DNA of 64,000 bases from positions 1-64,000 of the forward strand of contig NZ_JANHKS010000029.1 of NCBI RefSeq assembly GCF_028682175.1, given 5' to 3'. The notes under the pieces were generated by a model. The model was given only the letters and a program-made list of their open reading frames with translations, was not told where the DNA came from and ran no database searches. This document shows positions 35,204 to 43,747 of this stretch, piece by piece. How positions within the stretch are numbered: position 1 is the first letter of the stretch; the number at the start of each line of letters is the position of its first letter. This DNA is from Pseudomonas putida. GTDB taxonomy: Bacteria; Pseudomonadota; Gammaproteobacteria; Pseudomonadales; Pseudomonadaceae. Made by a program: the position numbers and the translations under genes.

Positions 35204-38200
35204 ATGACCGACGAATCGACCTCCATCGACCAACTGTTCAAGAACCTCGACCACGCGATGACCAGTGACCGTCATCGCCTGCGTCGCCAGTTGCACGAAC
35301 TGCGCAAGAAGCCAGACGAGGCGAAGCTTGCGCAGTGGGTCGAGCGTGTCCAGGCGTCGTGCGCGCAAGTGGTCAGCCGTCAGCAGAGCGTGCCGGCGAT
35401 CCGCTATGACGACAACCTGCCCATCGCCGCCAAGCGCGACGAGATCAAGGCTGCGCTGCTCAAGCACCAGGTGTTGATCATCGCCGGCGAAACCGGCTCG
35501 GGCAAAACCACCCAGTTGCCGAAGATCTGCCTGGAAATCGGCCGCGGTCAGCACGGCCTGATCGGCCACACCCAGCCTCGACGGATCGCCGCGCGCAGTG
35601 TCGCCAGCCGTGTCGCCGAAGAGATCGGCACCCCGCTGGGCGCGCTGGTCGGCTATCAGGTGCGGTTCGAGGACCAGAGCGACAGCAACACCCTGATCAA
35701 GCTGATGACCGACGGCATCCTGCTGGCCGAAACCCAGCACGACCGTTTCCTGGAACGCTACGACACGATCATCGTCGACGAAGCCCACGAACGCAGCCTG
35801 AACATCGACTTCCTGCTGGGCTTCCTGAAGACCTTGCTGCCTCGCCGCCCGGACCTGAAAGTCATCATCACCTCGGCGACTATCGACCTTGAGCGCTTCT
35901 CGGAGCATTTCGACAAGGCGCCGATCATCGAAGTCTCGGGCCGGACCTTTCCTGTGGAAACCTGGTATCGCCCGATGACCGCCGAGCAGGACGAAGAGGG
36001 CAACAGCGTCGAGGAAGACCTGACCGTCGATCAGGCGATCCTCGCCACACTGGACGAGTTGGCTGCATTCGAACGCAGCGAGCGCAAATCCCCGGGTGAC
36101 GTGCTGGTGTTCCTGCCGGGCGAGCGGGAGATTCGCGATGCCGCCGAGGTGCTGCGCAAGGCCCAGCTCAAACACACCGAAATCCTGCCGCTCTATGCGC
36201 GTCTAACTCCGGCCGAGCAGCAGAAGATCTTCCAGTCCCATCCCGGGCGCCGTGTGGTGCTGGCGACCAACGTCGCGGAAACCTCGCTGACGGTGCCGGG
36301 CATTCGCTACGTGATCGACACCGGCACCGCGCGCATCAGCCGCTACAGCTATCGGGCCAAGGTTCAGCGCCTGCCCATCGAGGCGATTTCCCAGGCCAGC
36401 GCCAATCAGCGCAAGGGCCGTTGCGGCCGGGTCGAGCCGGGGTTGTGCGTGCGGCTGTACAGTGAAGAGGATTTCCTCTCGCGCCCTGAATTCACCGATC
36501 CTGAGATCCTGCGCACCAACCTGGCGGCGGTTATCCTGCAGATGCTGCACCTGCGCCTGGGGCAGATCACCGATTTCCCGTTCATCGAGCCGCCAGACGG
36601 CAAGGCCATCAGCGACGGTTTCAACCTGTTGCAGGAGCTGTCGGCGGTCTCCCGCGAGAACCAGTTGACGCCTCTGGGCCGTCAACTGGCGCGCCTGCCG
36701 GTCGACCCGCGCATGGGCCGCATGCTGCTGGAAGCCGCAAAACAGGGCAGCTTGCAGGAAGTGCTGATCGTCGCGAGCGCCATGTCGATCCAGGACCCGC
36801 GCGAGCGTCCGCCGGAGCGTCAGCAGGCCGCCGACCAGGCCCACGCACAGTGGAAGGATCAGGATTCGGACTTCGCCGGGCTGGTCAATCTCTGGCGTGG
36901 CTTCGAGGAACAACGCCAGGCGTTGACCGCAAGCCCGCTGCGCAACTGGTGCCGGCGCAACTTCCTCAATTACCTGCGTCTGCGCGAATGGCGTGATTCC
37001 CATCGCCAGCTCAGCCTGATCTGTCGTGAGCTGCAATTGACGGTCAACAAGGAGCCGGCTGACTTCCCCAAATTCCACAAGGCGGTGCTTTCGGGCTTGC
37101 TGAGCCAGATCGGCCAGAAAACCGAAGAAGGCGACTACCTTGGTGCCCGTCAGCGCCGCTTCTGGGTGCACCCGTCTTCTGGGCTGGGCAGAAAACGCCC
37201 GCAATGGATCATGGCCGCAGAACTTGTGGAAACCACCAAGCTGTACGCGCGAATGGTGGCCAAGATCGAGCCGGACTGGATTGAGCCGCTGGCGGGCCAT
37301 CTGCTCAAGAAGAATCACTTCGAACCGCACTGGGAGAAGAAGCGCGGCCAGGTCGTGGCCTTCGAGCAGATCACCTTGTTTGGCCTGATCGTGGTCGGGC
37401 GCCGGCCTGTGCACTTCGGGCCGATCGATCCGGTGGTGTCCCGCGAGTTCTTCATTCGCGAAGGCCTGGTGCGCGGCGAGATCCAGTCCAAAGCCAAGTG
37501 CCTGAGCGCCAACACCAAGCTGCTGGAACAGCTCGACGAACTGGAAGCCAAGGCCCGTCGGCGCGACATTCTGGCGGATGAGGAAACCCTGTTCGCCTTC
37601 TATGACGAGCGCCTGCCGCCCGAAATCCACCAGACCGCGACGTTCGATGCCTGGTACCGGATGGAGAGCCAGAAAAATCCGCAACTGCTCATCATGCGCG
37701 AAGAGGACGTGCTGGCCCGCGAAGCCAGTGAAGTCACCGCCAACCTGTACCCGGACACCCTGCGCCTGGGCGATTTGACCCTGCCGCTGAGCTACCACTT
37801 CGAGCCCAATCACCCGCGTGACGGGGTTACCCTGCGCGTACCGGCGCCGCTGTTGTTGTCGCTGCCGGCCGAGCGCCTGGAGTGGCTGGTGCCAGGCTTG
37901 CTGGAAACCAAGTGCGTGGCGCTGGTGCGCAACCTGCCCAAGGCGCTGCGCAAGAACTTCGTGCCGGTGCCGGATTTCGTCAAGGCGGCGCTGCAACGCA
38001 TGGTCTTTGCCGAAGGCTCGCTGCCCCAGGCGCTGGGCCGTGAACTGCTGCGCATGACCGGCGCCCGCGTGCCGGACGAGGCCTGGGCCGAAGCCGCCCA
38101 GCAGGTGGAAAGCCACCTGAAGATGAACCTGGAAGTGGTCGACGCCAACGGCAAGTTCCTCGGCGAAGGCCGCGATCTGGACGAGCTGACCGCACGCTTC

Positions 38201-39115
38201 GCCGAAGCCGGGCAGGCCGCGCTGGCCGTGCCGCAAACGGCGAAAAGCCAGCAGCCGGTAGAGGCCAAGGGCTTCGCGGCGGTGGCCGAGAAGACCCAGC
38301 AGAAGATCGCCGGGCTTTCCATGACGGTCTACCCGGCGCTGGTGGAAGAGGGCGGCGCGGTCAAGGAAGGGCGTTTCTCGACCGCGGCCGAAGCCGAGTA
38401 CCAACACCGCCGCGCCTTGCAGCGCCTGTTGCTGCAACAGTTGGCCGAACCTGCGAAATTCCTGCGCAGCAAACTGCCGGGGCAGACCGAGCTTGCTCTG
38501 TTGTACCGCGACATGGGCCGGGTCGATGCCTTGATCGAAGACATTCTGCTGGCAAGCCTGGACACCTGCATTCTCGAAGGCGAAGCCACCTTGCCGCGGG
38601 ATGGTGCGGGGCTGATGTCGCTGGCCGAACGCAAGCGCGGCAGCCTCACCGAACACGCCGAGCGCCTGGCGCGGCTGACGCTGGAGATTCTCAAGCTCTG
38701 GCATGGCCTGCAAAAGCGCTTCAAGGGCAAGATCGACCTGGCACAGGCGGTGGCCTTGAACGACATCAAGGCGCAGCTTGGCAAACTGGTGTACCCGGGT
38801 TTCGTGCGCGAGACGCCGGCGCAGTGGCTCAAGGAGCTGCCGCGCTATTTGAAGGCCATTGAACTGCGCCTTGAGAAACTCGGCTCGCAGGTGCAGAAGG
38901 ACCGGGTGTGGAGCATCGAGCTGGGCAACCTCTGGGCGCAGTACCAGACCCGCGCCGACAAACACGCCCAGGAAGGCAAGCGCGACCCGGAACTGGCGGT
39001 CTACCGCTGGTGGCTGGAGGAATACCGCGTGTCGCTGTTCGGCCAGCAACTGGGGACCAAGGTGCCGATTTCCGACAAGCGCCTGAGCAAGCAGTGGAGT
39101 CAGGTGGAGGGGTAG
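35204..39115 (+). CDS. hrpA: ATP-dependent RNA helicase HrpA
   Basis: A 1303-residue DEAH-box helicase, about the length of E. coli HrpA (1300). The motor has Walker A GETGSGKTTQLPK (about residues 92-104), motif II VDEAHERSLN, motif III SATID, and motif VI QRKGRCGRV. A long C-terminal part with the DUF3418 region follows (HPRDGVTLRVPAPLL, PRYLKAIELRLEKL). HrpA acts in RNA processing and ribosome rescue in E. coli. The ATG at 35204 (MTDESTSID) was chosen because the upstream extension overlaps a REPIN. Confidence 0.94.
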   Translation: MTDESTSIDQLFKNLDHAMTSDRHRLRRQLHELRKKPDEAKLAQWVERVQASCAQVVSRQQSVPAIRYDDNLPIAAKRDEIKAALLKHQVLIIAGETGSGKTTQLPKICLEIGRGQHGLIGHTQPRRIAARSVASRVAEEIGTPLGALVGYQVRFEDQSDSNTLIKLMTDGILLAETQHDRFLERYDTIIVDEAHERSLNIDFLLGFLKTLLPRRPDLKVIITSATIDLERFSEHFDKAPIIEVSGRTFPVETWYRPMTAEQDEEGNSVEEDLTVDQAILATLDELAAFERSERKSPGDVLVFLPGEREIRDAAEVLRKAQLKHTEILPLYARLTPAEQQKIFQSHPGRRVVLATNVAETSLTVPGIRYVIDTGTARISRYSYRAKVQRLPIEAISQASANQRKGRCGRVEPGLCVRLYSEEDFLSRPEFTDPEILRTNLAAVILQMLHLRLGQITDFPFIEPPDGKAISDGFNLLQELSAVSRENQLTPLGRQLARLPVDPRMGRMLLEAAKQGSLQEVLIVASAMSIQDPRERPPERQQAADQAHAQWKDQDSDFAGLVNLWRGFEEQRQALTASPLRNWCRRNFLNYLRLREWRDSHRQLSLICRELQLTVNKEPADFPKFHKAVLSGLLSQIGQKTEEGDYLGARQRRFWVHPSSGLGRKRPQWIMAAELVETTKLYARMVAKIEPDWIEPLAGHLLKKNHFEPHWEKKRGQVVAFEQITLFGLIVVGRRPVHFGPIDPVVSREFFIREGLVRGEIQSKAKCLSANTKLLEQLDELEAKARRRDILADEETLFAFYDERLPPEIHQTATFDAWYRMESQKNPQLLIMREEDVLAREASEVTANLYPDTLRLGDLTLPLSYHFEPNHPRDGVTLRVPAPLLLSLPAERLEWLVPGLLETKCVALVRNLPKALRKNFVPVPDFVKAALQRMVFAEGSLPQALGRELLRMTGARVPDEAWAEAAQQVESHLKMNLEVVDANGKFLGEGRDLDELTARFAEAGQAALAVPQTAKSQQPVEAKGFAAVAEKTQQKIAGLSMTVYPALVEEGGAVKEGRFSTAAEAEYQHRRALQRLLLQQLAEPAKFLRSKLPGQTELALLYRDMGRVDALIEDILLASLDTCILEGEATLPRDGAGLMSLAERKRGSLTEHAERLARLTLEILKLWHGLQKRFKGKIDLAQAVALNDIKAQLGKLVYPGFVRETPAQWLKELPRYLKAIELRLEKLGSQVQKDRVWSIELGNLWAQYQTRADKHAQEGKRDPELAVYRWWLEEYRVSLFGQQLGTKVPISDKRLSKQWSQVEG

Positions 39116-39472
39116 GCTTTCTTTACTCCTATCCCATGGACGATGCATGGCCTGTGGGAGCGAGCTTGCTCGCGAAGGCGGACGTTCAGCCTCAGCATCT
39201 GCTGTGAATGTACTGGCCTCTTCGTGAGCAAGCTCACTCCCACAGGGTTTGCGCTCCCGGTGAGATTGATGTGCTGCCATTCGCTCGCCCGATAGCGCCA
39301 AATCCCGGCCGTTATGGCAAACTTCACGGCTAAAACCTCAAGTGTTACTAATATCAATCCTCCGTATAACGGGGGATTTTACCGTTGCATTGGTACTGTC
39401 GTTCCAGAAATGGCCAGCACCATGCTTGCGCAGGCGCTTTGTCTGCTGCCATCCAAAAAGAGAGGAACGACC
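39116..39472. other. Intergenic region upstream of the FabH-like gene
   Basis: It contains a variant REPIN, an AT-richer segment at 39315-39360, and an imperfect hairpin atcctcc/gggggat (39356-39376). The reading frame of the FabH-like gene is open upstream with ATGs at 39410 and 39422, which would add about 20 residues. No other gene is seen. Confidence 0.5.
39151..39246. repeat. REPIN, variant of type A
   Basis: Arms cctgtgggagcgagcttgct and near complement (agcaagctcactcccacagg). The gggagcgag variant and mismatched arms set it apart from the other type A copies. Confidence 0.85.
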
Positions 39473-40594
39473 GTGTACGACGTCGTGATCAGTGGCACCG
39501 GGCTCTATACCCCCTCCAACAGCATTTCCAATGAAGAACTGGTTCATTCCTTCAACACCTACGTCGCGCAATTCAACGCCGACAACGCCGCCGCCATCGA
39601 GGCGGGCCAGGTGCAGGCGCTGACCGAATCCAGCGCGGCCTTCATCGAGAAAGCCAGTGGCATCAAGAGCCGTTTCGTCATGGACAAGGACGGCATTCTT
39701 GATCCGCAGCGCATGAAGCCACGCCTGCCCGAGCGCTCCAACGACGAATGGTCGATCCTCTGCCAGATGGGTACGGCAGCCGCCGAACAGGCCTTGCAGC
39801 GCGCGGGCAAGACCGCCGCCGATATCGACGGCGTGATCGTCGCGTGCTCCAACCTGCAACGCGCCTACCCTGCGATTTCCATCGAAATCCAGGCGGCATT
39901 GGGTGTGCAGGGGTTCGGTTTTGACATGAACGTTGCCTGCTCCTCGGCCACTTTCGGCATTCAGACCGCCTGCAACAGCATCAAGCTGGGCCAGGCGCGG
40001 GCATTGCTGGTGATCAGCCCCGAGATCTGCTCGGCGCACCTGAACTTCCGTGACCGCGACAGCCACTTCATTTTCGGTGACGCTGCCACGGCCGTAGTGG
40101 TTGAGCGCGCAGATCTTGCGACGTCGGCTGAACAGTTCGACATCGTCAGCACCAAGCTGCTGACCACCTTCTCCAACAACATTCGCAACAACTTCGGCTT
40201 CCTCAACCGCACCGCCGAAGAAGGCGAAGGCAAGGCGGACAAGCTGTTCGTGCAGGAAGGCCGCAAGGTGTTCCGTGACGTCTGCCCGATGGTCGCGGAG
40301 CTCGTGGGCGCTCACCTTGAAGAAAACAACCTGAACGTCAGCGACGTGAAACGCTTCTGGCTGCACCAGGCCAACCTGAGCATGAACCACCTGATCGTCA
40401 AGAAACTGCTGGGCCGCGACGCCGCGGTCGAAGAAGCGCCGGTGATCCTCGACACCTACGCCAATACAAGCTCGGCGGGCTCGGTCATCGCCTTCCACAA
40501 ATACCAGGCCGACCTGCCAAGCGGCGCGCTGGGCGTGCTCAGCTCGTTCGGCGCGGGGTATTCGATCGGCAGCGTGATCTTGCGCAAGAAGTAA
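39473..40594 (+). CDS. Beta-ketoacyl-ACP synthase III family protein (FabH-like)
   Basis: A 373-residue thiolase-fold enzyme with the Cys-His-Asn triad: Cys156 in NVACSSATFG, His298 in WLHQANLSMN and Asn331 in YANTSSAGS. It is longer than housekeeping FabH (about 320), with an insertion early in the chain. Length and neighbourhood recall P. aeruginosa PA3286, reported to condense octanoyl-CoA with malonyl-ACP and so feed beta-oxidation products into synthesis. The GTG at 39473 is chosen because agaggaac lies just before it. The fadD genes nearby support a fatty-acid role. Confidence 0.88.
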   Translation: MYDVVISGTGLYTPSNSISNEELVHSFNTYVAQFNADNAAAIEAGQVQALTESSAAFIEKASGIKSRFVMDKDGILDPQRMKPRLPERSNDEWSILCQMGTAAAEQALQRAGKTAADIDGVIVACSNLQRAYPAISIEIQAALGVQGFGFDMNVACSSATFGIQTACNSIKLGQARALLVISPEICSAHLNFRDRDSHFIFGDAATAVVVERADLATSAEQFDIVSTKLLTTFSNNIRNNFGFLNRTAEEGEGKADKLFVQEGRKVFRDVCPMVAELVGAHLEENNLNVSDVKRFWLHQANLSMNHLIVKKLLGRDAAVEEAPVILDTYANTSSAGSVIAFHKYQADLPSGALGVLSSFGAGYSIGSVILRKK

Positions 40595-40607
40595 AGCCGC
40601 CTGCGTT

Positions 40608-40699
40608 CCCGTAGCAGCACGGCTTGCCGGCGGGGCGTTGTGTCAGACAGCACATCAGTCACAGACACACCGCTCCCGCCGGCAAGCCGTGCTGCTACA
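40608..40699. repeat. REPIN, type C, minus orientation
   Basis: Arms cccgtagcagcacggcttgc and complement. The loop (gtgtcagacagcacatcagt) is the reverse complement type of that at 17655. It lies at the 3' end of the FabH-like gene. Confidence 0.9.
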
Positions 40700-40740
40700 G
40701 GTTTTTTTTGCGTTCAGAAAAATGTGTTCGCAGCCCAAAC

Positions 40741-40805
40741 AAAAACAGCCCGGCACTGACCTGTCGGAACGGATGATGGGGATCCGACAGGGCAACGGCG
40801 GGCTG
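40741..40805 (-). terminator. Terminator of the porin gene
   Basis: On the minus strand, outer stem cagcccg/cgggctg and inner stem cctgtcgga/tccgacagg are followed by TTTTTG. A second hairpin, catcaagcct/aggcttgatg (40815-40848), lies between it and the stop. Confidence 0.85.
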
Positions 40806-40892
40806 TGAGACTCACATCAAGCCTGGAGGGAGCGCTCAAGGCTTGATGCTTTTAGCTTGAAGCTTGCCGCTTGAAGCTTACGGCTGCTCCTC

Positions 40893-42209
40893 TTAGAACT
40901 TGGCAATCACATCCAGTTGCAGGGTGTTGGCATCCTGGTCACGCGCAGCACCTGCGAACGCGAAGTCTGCCTTGGTCAGGAAGTACGTGGCGCCCAGGGT
41001 GAAGTTCTTGTCAACATCGTAGGAAACGCTCAGCTTGTGACCGCGCGAACCGGTGGTGCCGTTGGCGAAGTCCGAGTCGGTGAAGGCGCCAACCACTGCG
41101 TTACGCTGAGTATCGCGATAGTTGTAGTCCAGGCCGAAACCGAACACCTTGGTCTTCACGCCAGCCAGCCATGCAGTGTCCTGGTCGCTGTCGGTGGCGC
41201 TGTTGACCACGTATTGGCCGTACAGACCCACTGGAACGACCAGGCCGGTCAGGTCGAGTTGACCGAAGCCTTCATACAGACGGAAGTCGTTGGTGTTGTT
41301 GCCGTTGATGCCCAGGCCACAGAACGTGGTGCTGGTGCTGGCCGCAGCCGGGTTGCAGTCGTTGGAGTGCTGGTACTGGTAAACGGAACCGCCCAGGGTC
41401 ATCTTGACGTTGTCGGTGACCGCGATACGTGTACCCAACTGGCCAGCGTTCAGACGCAGGTCGTTCTTGAACTGCGTGCCGTCGCCGCTGATGTTGTCCT
41501 TGAGGGTGTAAGTACCGGCACTACCGAACAGCTCGAAGCCCTTGGTGACTGGCACGCTGTAAGTGGCTGCCAGACCTTCCGGGTTGATGTCGCTATCCCA
41601 GATCACGTCGCCTTCGCTGACCCATGGCTGGGCCATCTTGCCGCCGATCACGTGCAGGTTCTGGATGGCAGTCGGGTGGTAGTCGATATAGCCCTGATCC
41701 AGCCACAGGTCTTTCTTGGTGAAGTAATCGTTCTGGTCAACGTTGGTGGAGTTGGCCTTGTTGTCGCCGCCAGTGGCGATACGAATACCAGTGCTGACTT
41801 GTGGGTTGATGTCGGTGTAGGCGCCCAGACGAACACGGATACGCTGACGGTTCTTGTCCTGGCTGTTGTTTTGATCGTCGATCTTGACGGTCTCTTGGCG
41901 GACACGTACGTCACCCTTGAACTGGGTCTTGGCAGCCCATGCCACTTTCTGTTCGAAAGCCGACAGGTCGGAAGACTTGGCGGTGGCGGCGGCGATCTGG
42001 TCGGCTTGTGCCTTTTGTGCTTGAGCTTGAGCCTGCTGATCCTTGGCAAGTTCGGTTTGCAGTTCGCTGTACTGAGCCTGCGAAATCGAACCGTTGGCCT
42101 TGAGCATGTCGAGCAGTTTCGCGTCGACTGCGGCGCTGGCCGGAACACTCAGGGCCAGCAGCATACCGCCACACAGGGCTGCCGCAGTTTTCGTGGAAGC
42201 AAGACGCAT
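40893..42209 (-). CDS. Putative outer-membrane porin
   Basis: A 438-residue protein with a signal peptide cut after VPASA (about residue 27). A short helical coiled-coil stretch (LLDMLKANGSISQAQYSELQTELAKDQ) follows, then a beta-barrel of alternating strands ending in a C-terminal Phe (DVIAKF) as required for barrel assembly. The layout fits the putative porin family widespread in Pseudomonas (Pfam porin_5 type). The solute is not known. A strong two-stage terminator and a divergent promoter region with a 15-base palindrome suggest independent, regulated expression. Confidence 0.88.
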   Translation of the reverse strand: MRLASTKTAAALCGGMLLALSVPASAAVDAKLLDMLKANGSISQAQYSELQTELAKDQQAQAQAQKAQADQIAAATAKSSDLSAFEQKVAWAAKTQFKGDVRVRQETVKIDDQNNSQDKNRQRIRVRLGAYTDINPQVSTGIRIATGGDNKANSTNVDQNDYFTKKDLWLDQGYIDYHPTAIQNLHVIGGKMAQPWVSEGDVIWDSDINPEGLAATYSVPVTKGFELFGSAGTYTLKDNISGDGTQFKNDLRLNAGQLGTRIAVTDNVKMTLGGSVYQYQHSNDCNPAAASTSTTFCGLGINGNNTNDFRLYEGFGQLDLTGLVVPVGLYGQYVVNSATDSDQDTAWLAGVKTKVFGFGLDYNYRDTQRNAVVGAFTDSDFANGTTGSRGHKLSVSYDVDKNFTLGATYFLTKADFAFAGAARDQDANTLQLDVIAKF

Positions 42210-42363
42210 ATCAATCTCCGTAGATGAGAAGGGATGACAAAGGCCATCCAGGGAACAACCGACCCGGAGTGGGCGGAAAAAAGTCAGGTTTTAAGAACCG
42301 GGGGCTCTAAAAACAGGCGCCAGTATTGCGACGGATTATTACGAAACGATGGCTATGTGATGG

Positions 42364-42378
42364 CATGTCGATGACATG
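42364..42378. promoter_or_regulatory. 15-base palindrome between porin and FemAB-like genes
   Basis: catgtc-gat-gacatg is a perfect inverted repeat in the 279-base divergent region, about 155 bases from the porin start and 111 from the FemAB-like start. It may be an operator for either gene. Confidence 0.4.
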
Positions 42379-42488
42379 TGAAAATTTCGTGGAACCCGCG
42401 AGCTAGAGCGCTGTCATCGCAAATTTCATGTGCAATGGGTTTCAATAAGTGATAATGCGCAAACGTTGGCGCGGTTCTGGAGGGGGCG

Positions 42489-43613
42489 ATGTCGTTACAC
42501 CGTTTGGACAGGCTGTCGGATCTGGCACCCCAGGAGTGGGATGCGCTGATCCCCGGCGACTCACCGTTCCTGCGCCACGGTTTTCTCAGTTCGCTGGAAG
42601 ACAGCGGCAGCCTGGGGCCGCGTTCGGGATGGCGTGCCGAGCATCTTCTACATTACGAAGATGAACGCCTGATTGCCGCGATGCCGACCTATCGCAAGTG
42701 GCATTCCTATGGCGAGTACGTGTTCGACCACGCCTGGGCCGACGCCTGTCGCCGGGCAGGGATCACCTATTATCCCAAGCTGCTGGTGGCCGTGCCGTTC
42801 AGTCCGGTCAGCGGGCCGAGGTTGCTGGCAAAAACGCCTGAGGACGGGCGCGAACTGCTGGCTTGCCTGCCCGGTTATGCCCAGGCCGAGGAGCTCTCCA
42901 GCGTTCACGTCAACTTCAACGACCCGGTGATCGATACGATGCTCGCCGGCCAGCCGGACTGGCTGCAGCGCATCGGCTGTCAGTACCACTGGCAGAACCG
43001 CGACTATCGCGACTTTCAGGATTTTCTCGACGCCTTGAGTTCACGCAAGCGCAAACAGATGCGCAAGGAACGTGAACAGGTGGCGGGGCAGGGGTTTGAT
43101 TTCCAGTGGCTGGAAGGGCATGAGCTGAGCGAGGCCCACTGGGATTTCGTCTACGCGTGCTATTCCAATACCTACGAAGTCCGTAGGCAGGCGCCTTATT
43201 TGACGAGGGAATTCTTCAGCCTGCTGGCTGAGCGCATGCCCCAGGCGATTCGCGTGGTGCTGGCCAGGCAAGGCGGGCGACCGGTGGCGATGGCGTTCAG
43301 CCTGATCGGTGGCGACAGCTTTTACGGGCGCTACTGGGGCTGCCTGGCCGAATTCGACCGGCTGCATTTCGAGACCTGTTTCTATCAGGGCATGGACTAC
43401 GCCATCGCCCATGGCTTCAAGCGTTTCGATGCCGGGGCGCAGGGCGAGCACAAGTTGATTCGCGGGTTTGAACCGGTGATTACCCACTCATGGCACTACC
43501 TGGCCCACCCCGGATTGCGCGAAGCGGTGGCCGGGTTTCTGGAGCAGGAGCGGGCGGGGATTCTGGCGTACGCCGAGGAAGCGCGTTTGGCCTTGCCGTA
43601 TCGGCAAGCCTGA
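42489..43613 (+). CDS. FemAB-like N-acyltransferase (peptidogalycan biosynthesis/recognition family)
   Basis: A 374-residue protein of the GNAT-related FemAB-like family (formerly DUF482). PLVAMPTYRK-type start of the fold is seen as LIAAMPTYRKWHSYGEYVFDHAWA. The second half has SSRKRKQMRKERE and FYGRYWGCLAEFDRLHFETCFYQGMDYAIAHG, ending GAQGEHKLIRGFEP. Such proteins transfer amino acids or acyl groups; whether peptidoglycan is the target is not shown. It is divergent from the porin. The ATG at 42489 is preceded by tctggaggggg, a strong ribosome site. Confidence 0.85.
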   Translation: MSLHRLDRLSDLAPQEWDALIPGDSPFLRHGFLSSLEDSGSLGPRSGWRAEHLLHYEDERLIAAMPTYRKWHSYGEYVFDHAWADACRRAGITYYPKLLVAVPFSPVSGPRLLAKTPEDGRELLACLPGYAQAEELSSVHVNFNDPVIDTMLAGQPDWLQRIGCQYHWQNRDYRDFQDFLDALSSRKRKQMRKEREQVAGQGFDFQWLEGHELSEAHWDFVYACYSNTYEVRRQAPYLTREFFSLLAERMPQAIRVVLARQGGRPVAMAFSLIGGDSFYGRYWGCLAEFDRLHFETCFYQGMDYAIAHGFKRFDAGAQGEHKLIRGFEPVITHSWHYLAHPGLREAVAGFLEQERAGILAYAEEARLALPYRQA

Positions 43614-43618
43614 CCGAC

Positions 43619-43717
43619 GCCCCCGCGGGCAAGCCCGGCTGCTACGGGGATAGGGGTGTTTGCGGAACCTTTGTTTGACCACGGATCCCGTAGCAGCACG
43701 GCTTGCCGGCGGGGGCG
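43619..43717. repeat. Inside-out pair of type C REPIN arms
   Basis: A right arm (gcgggcaagcccggctgctac) is followed 40 bases later by a left arm (cccgtagcagcacggcttgc), the reverse of the normal order. Such a pair may come from loss of the outer arms of two neighbouring REPINs. Confidence 0.7.
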
Positions 43718-43747
43718 ATTTCAAAAGCCCCCCACAGGCAAGTGTTG

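Noticed and set aside
36203..39301. 1032-residue minus-strand frame opposite hrpA
   Set aside because: Antisense shadow of hrpA; the composition (Gln, Arg, Leu, His) and lack of any motif show it is not a gene.
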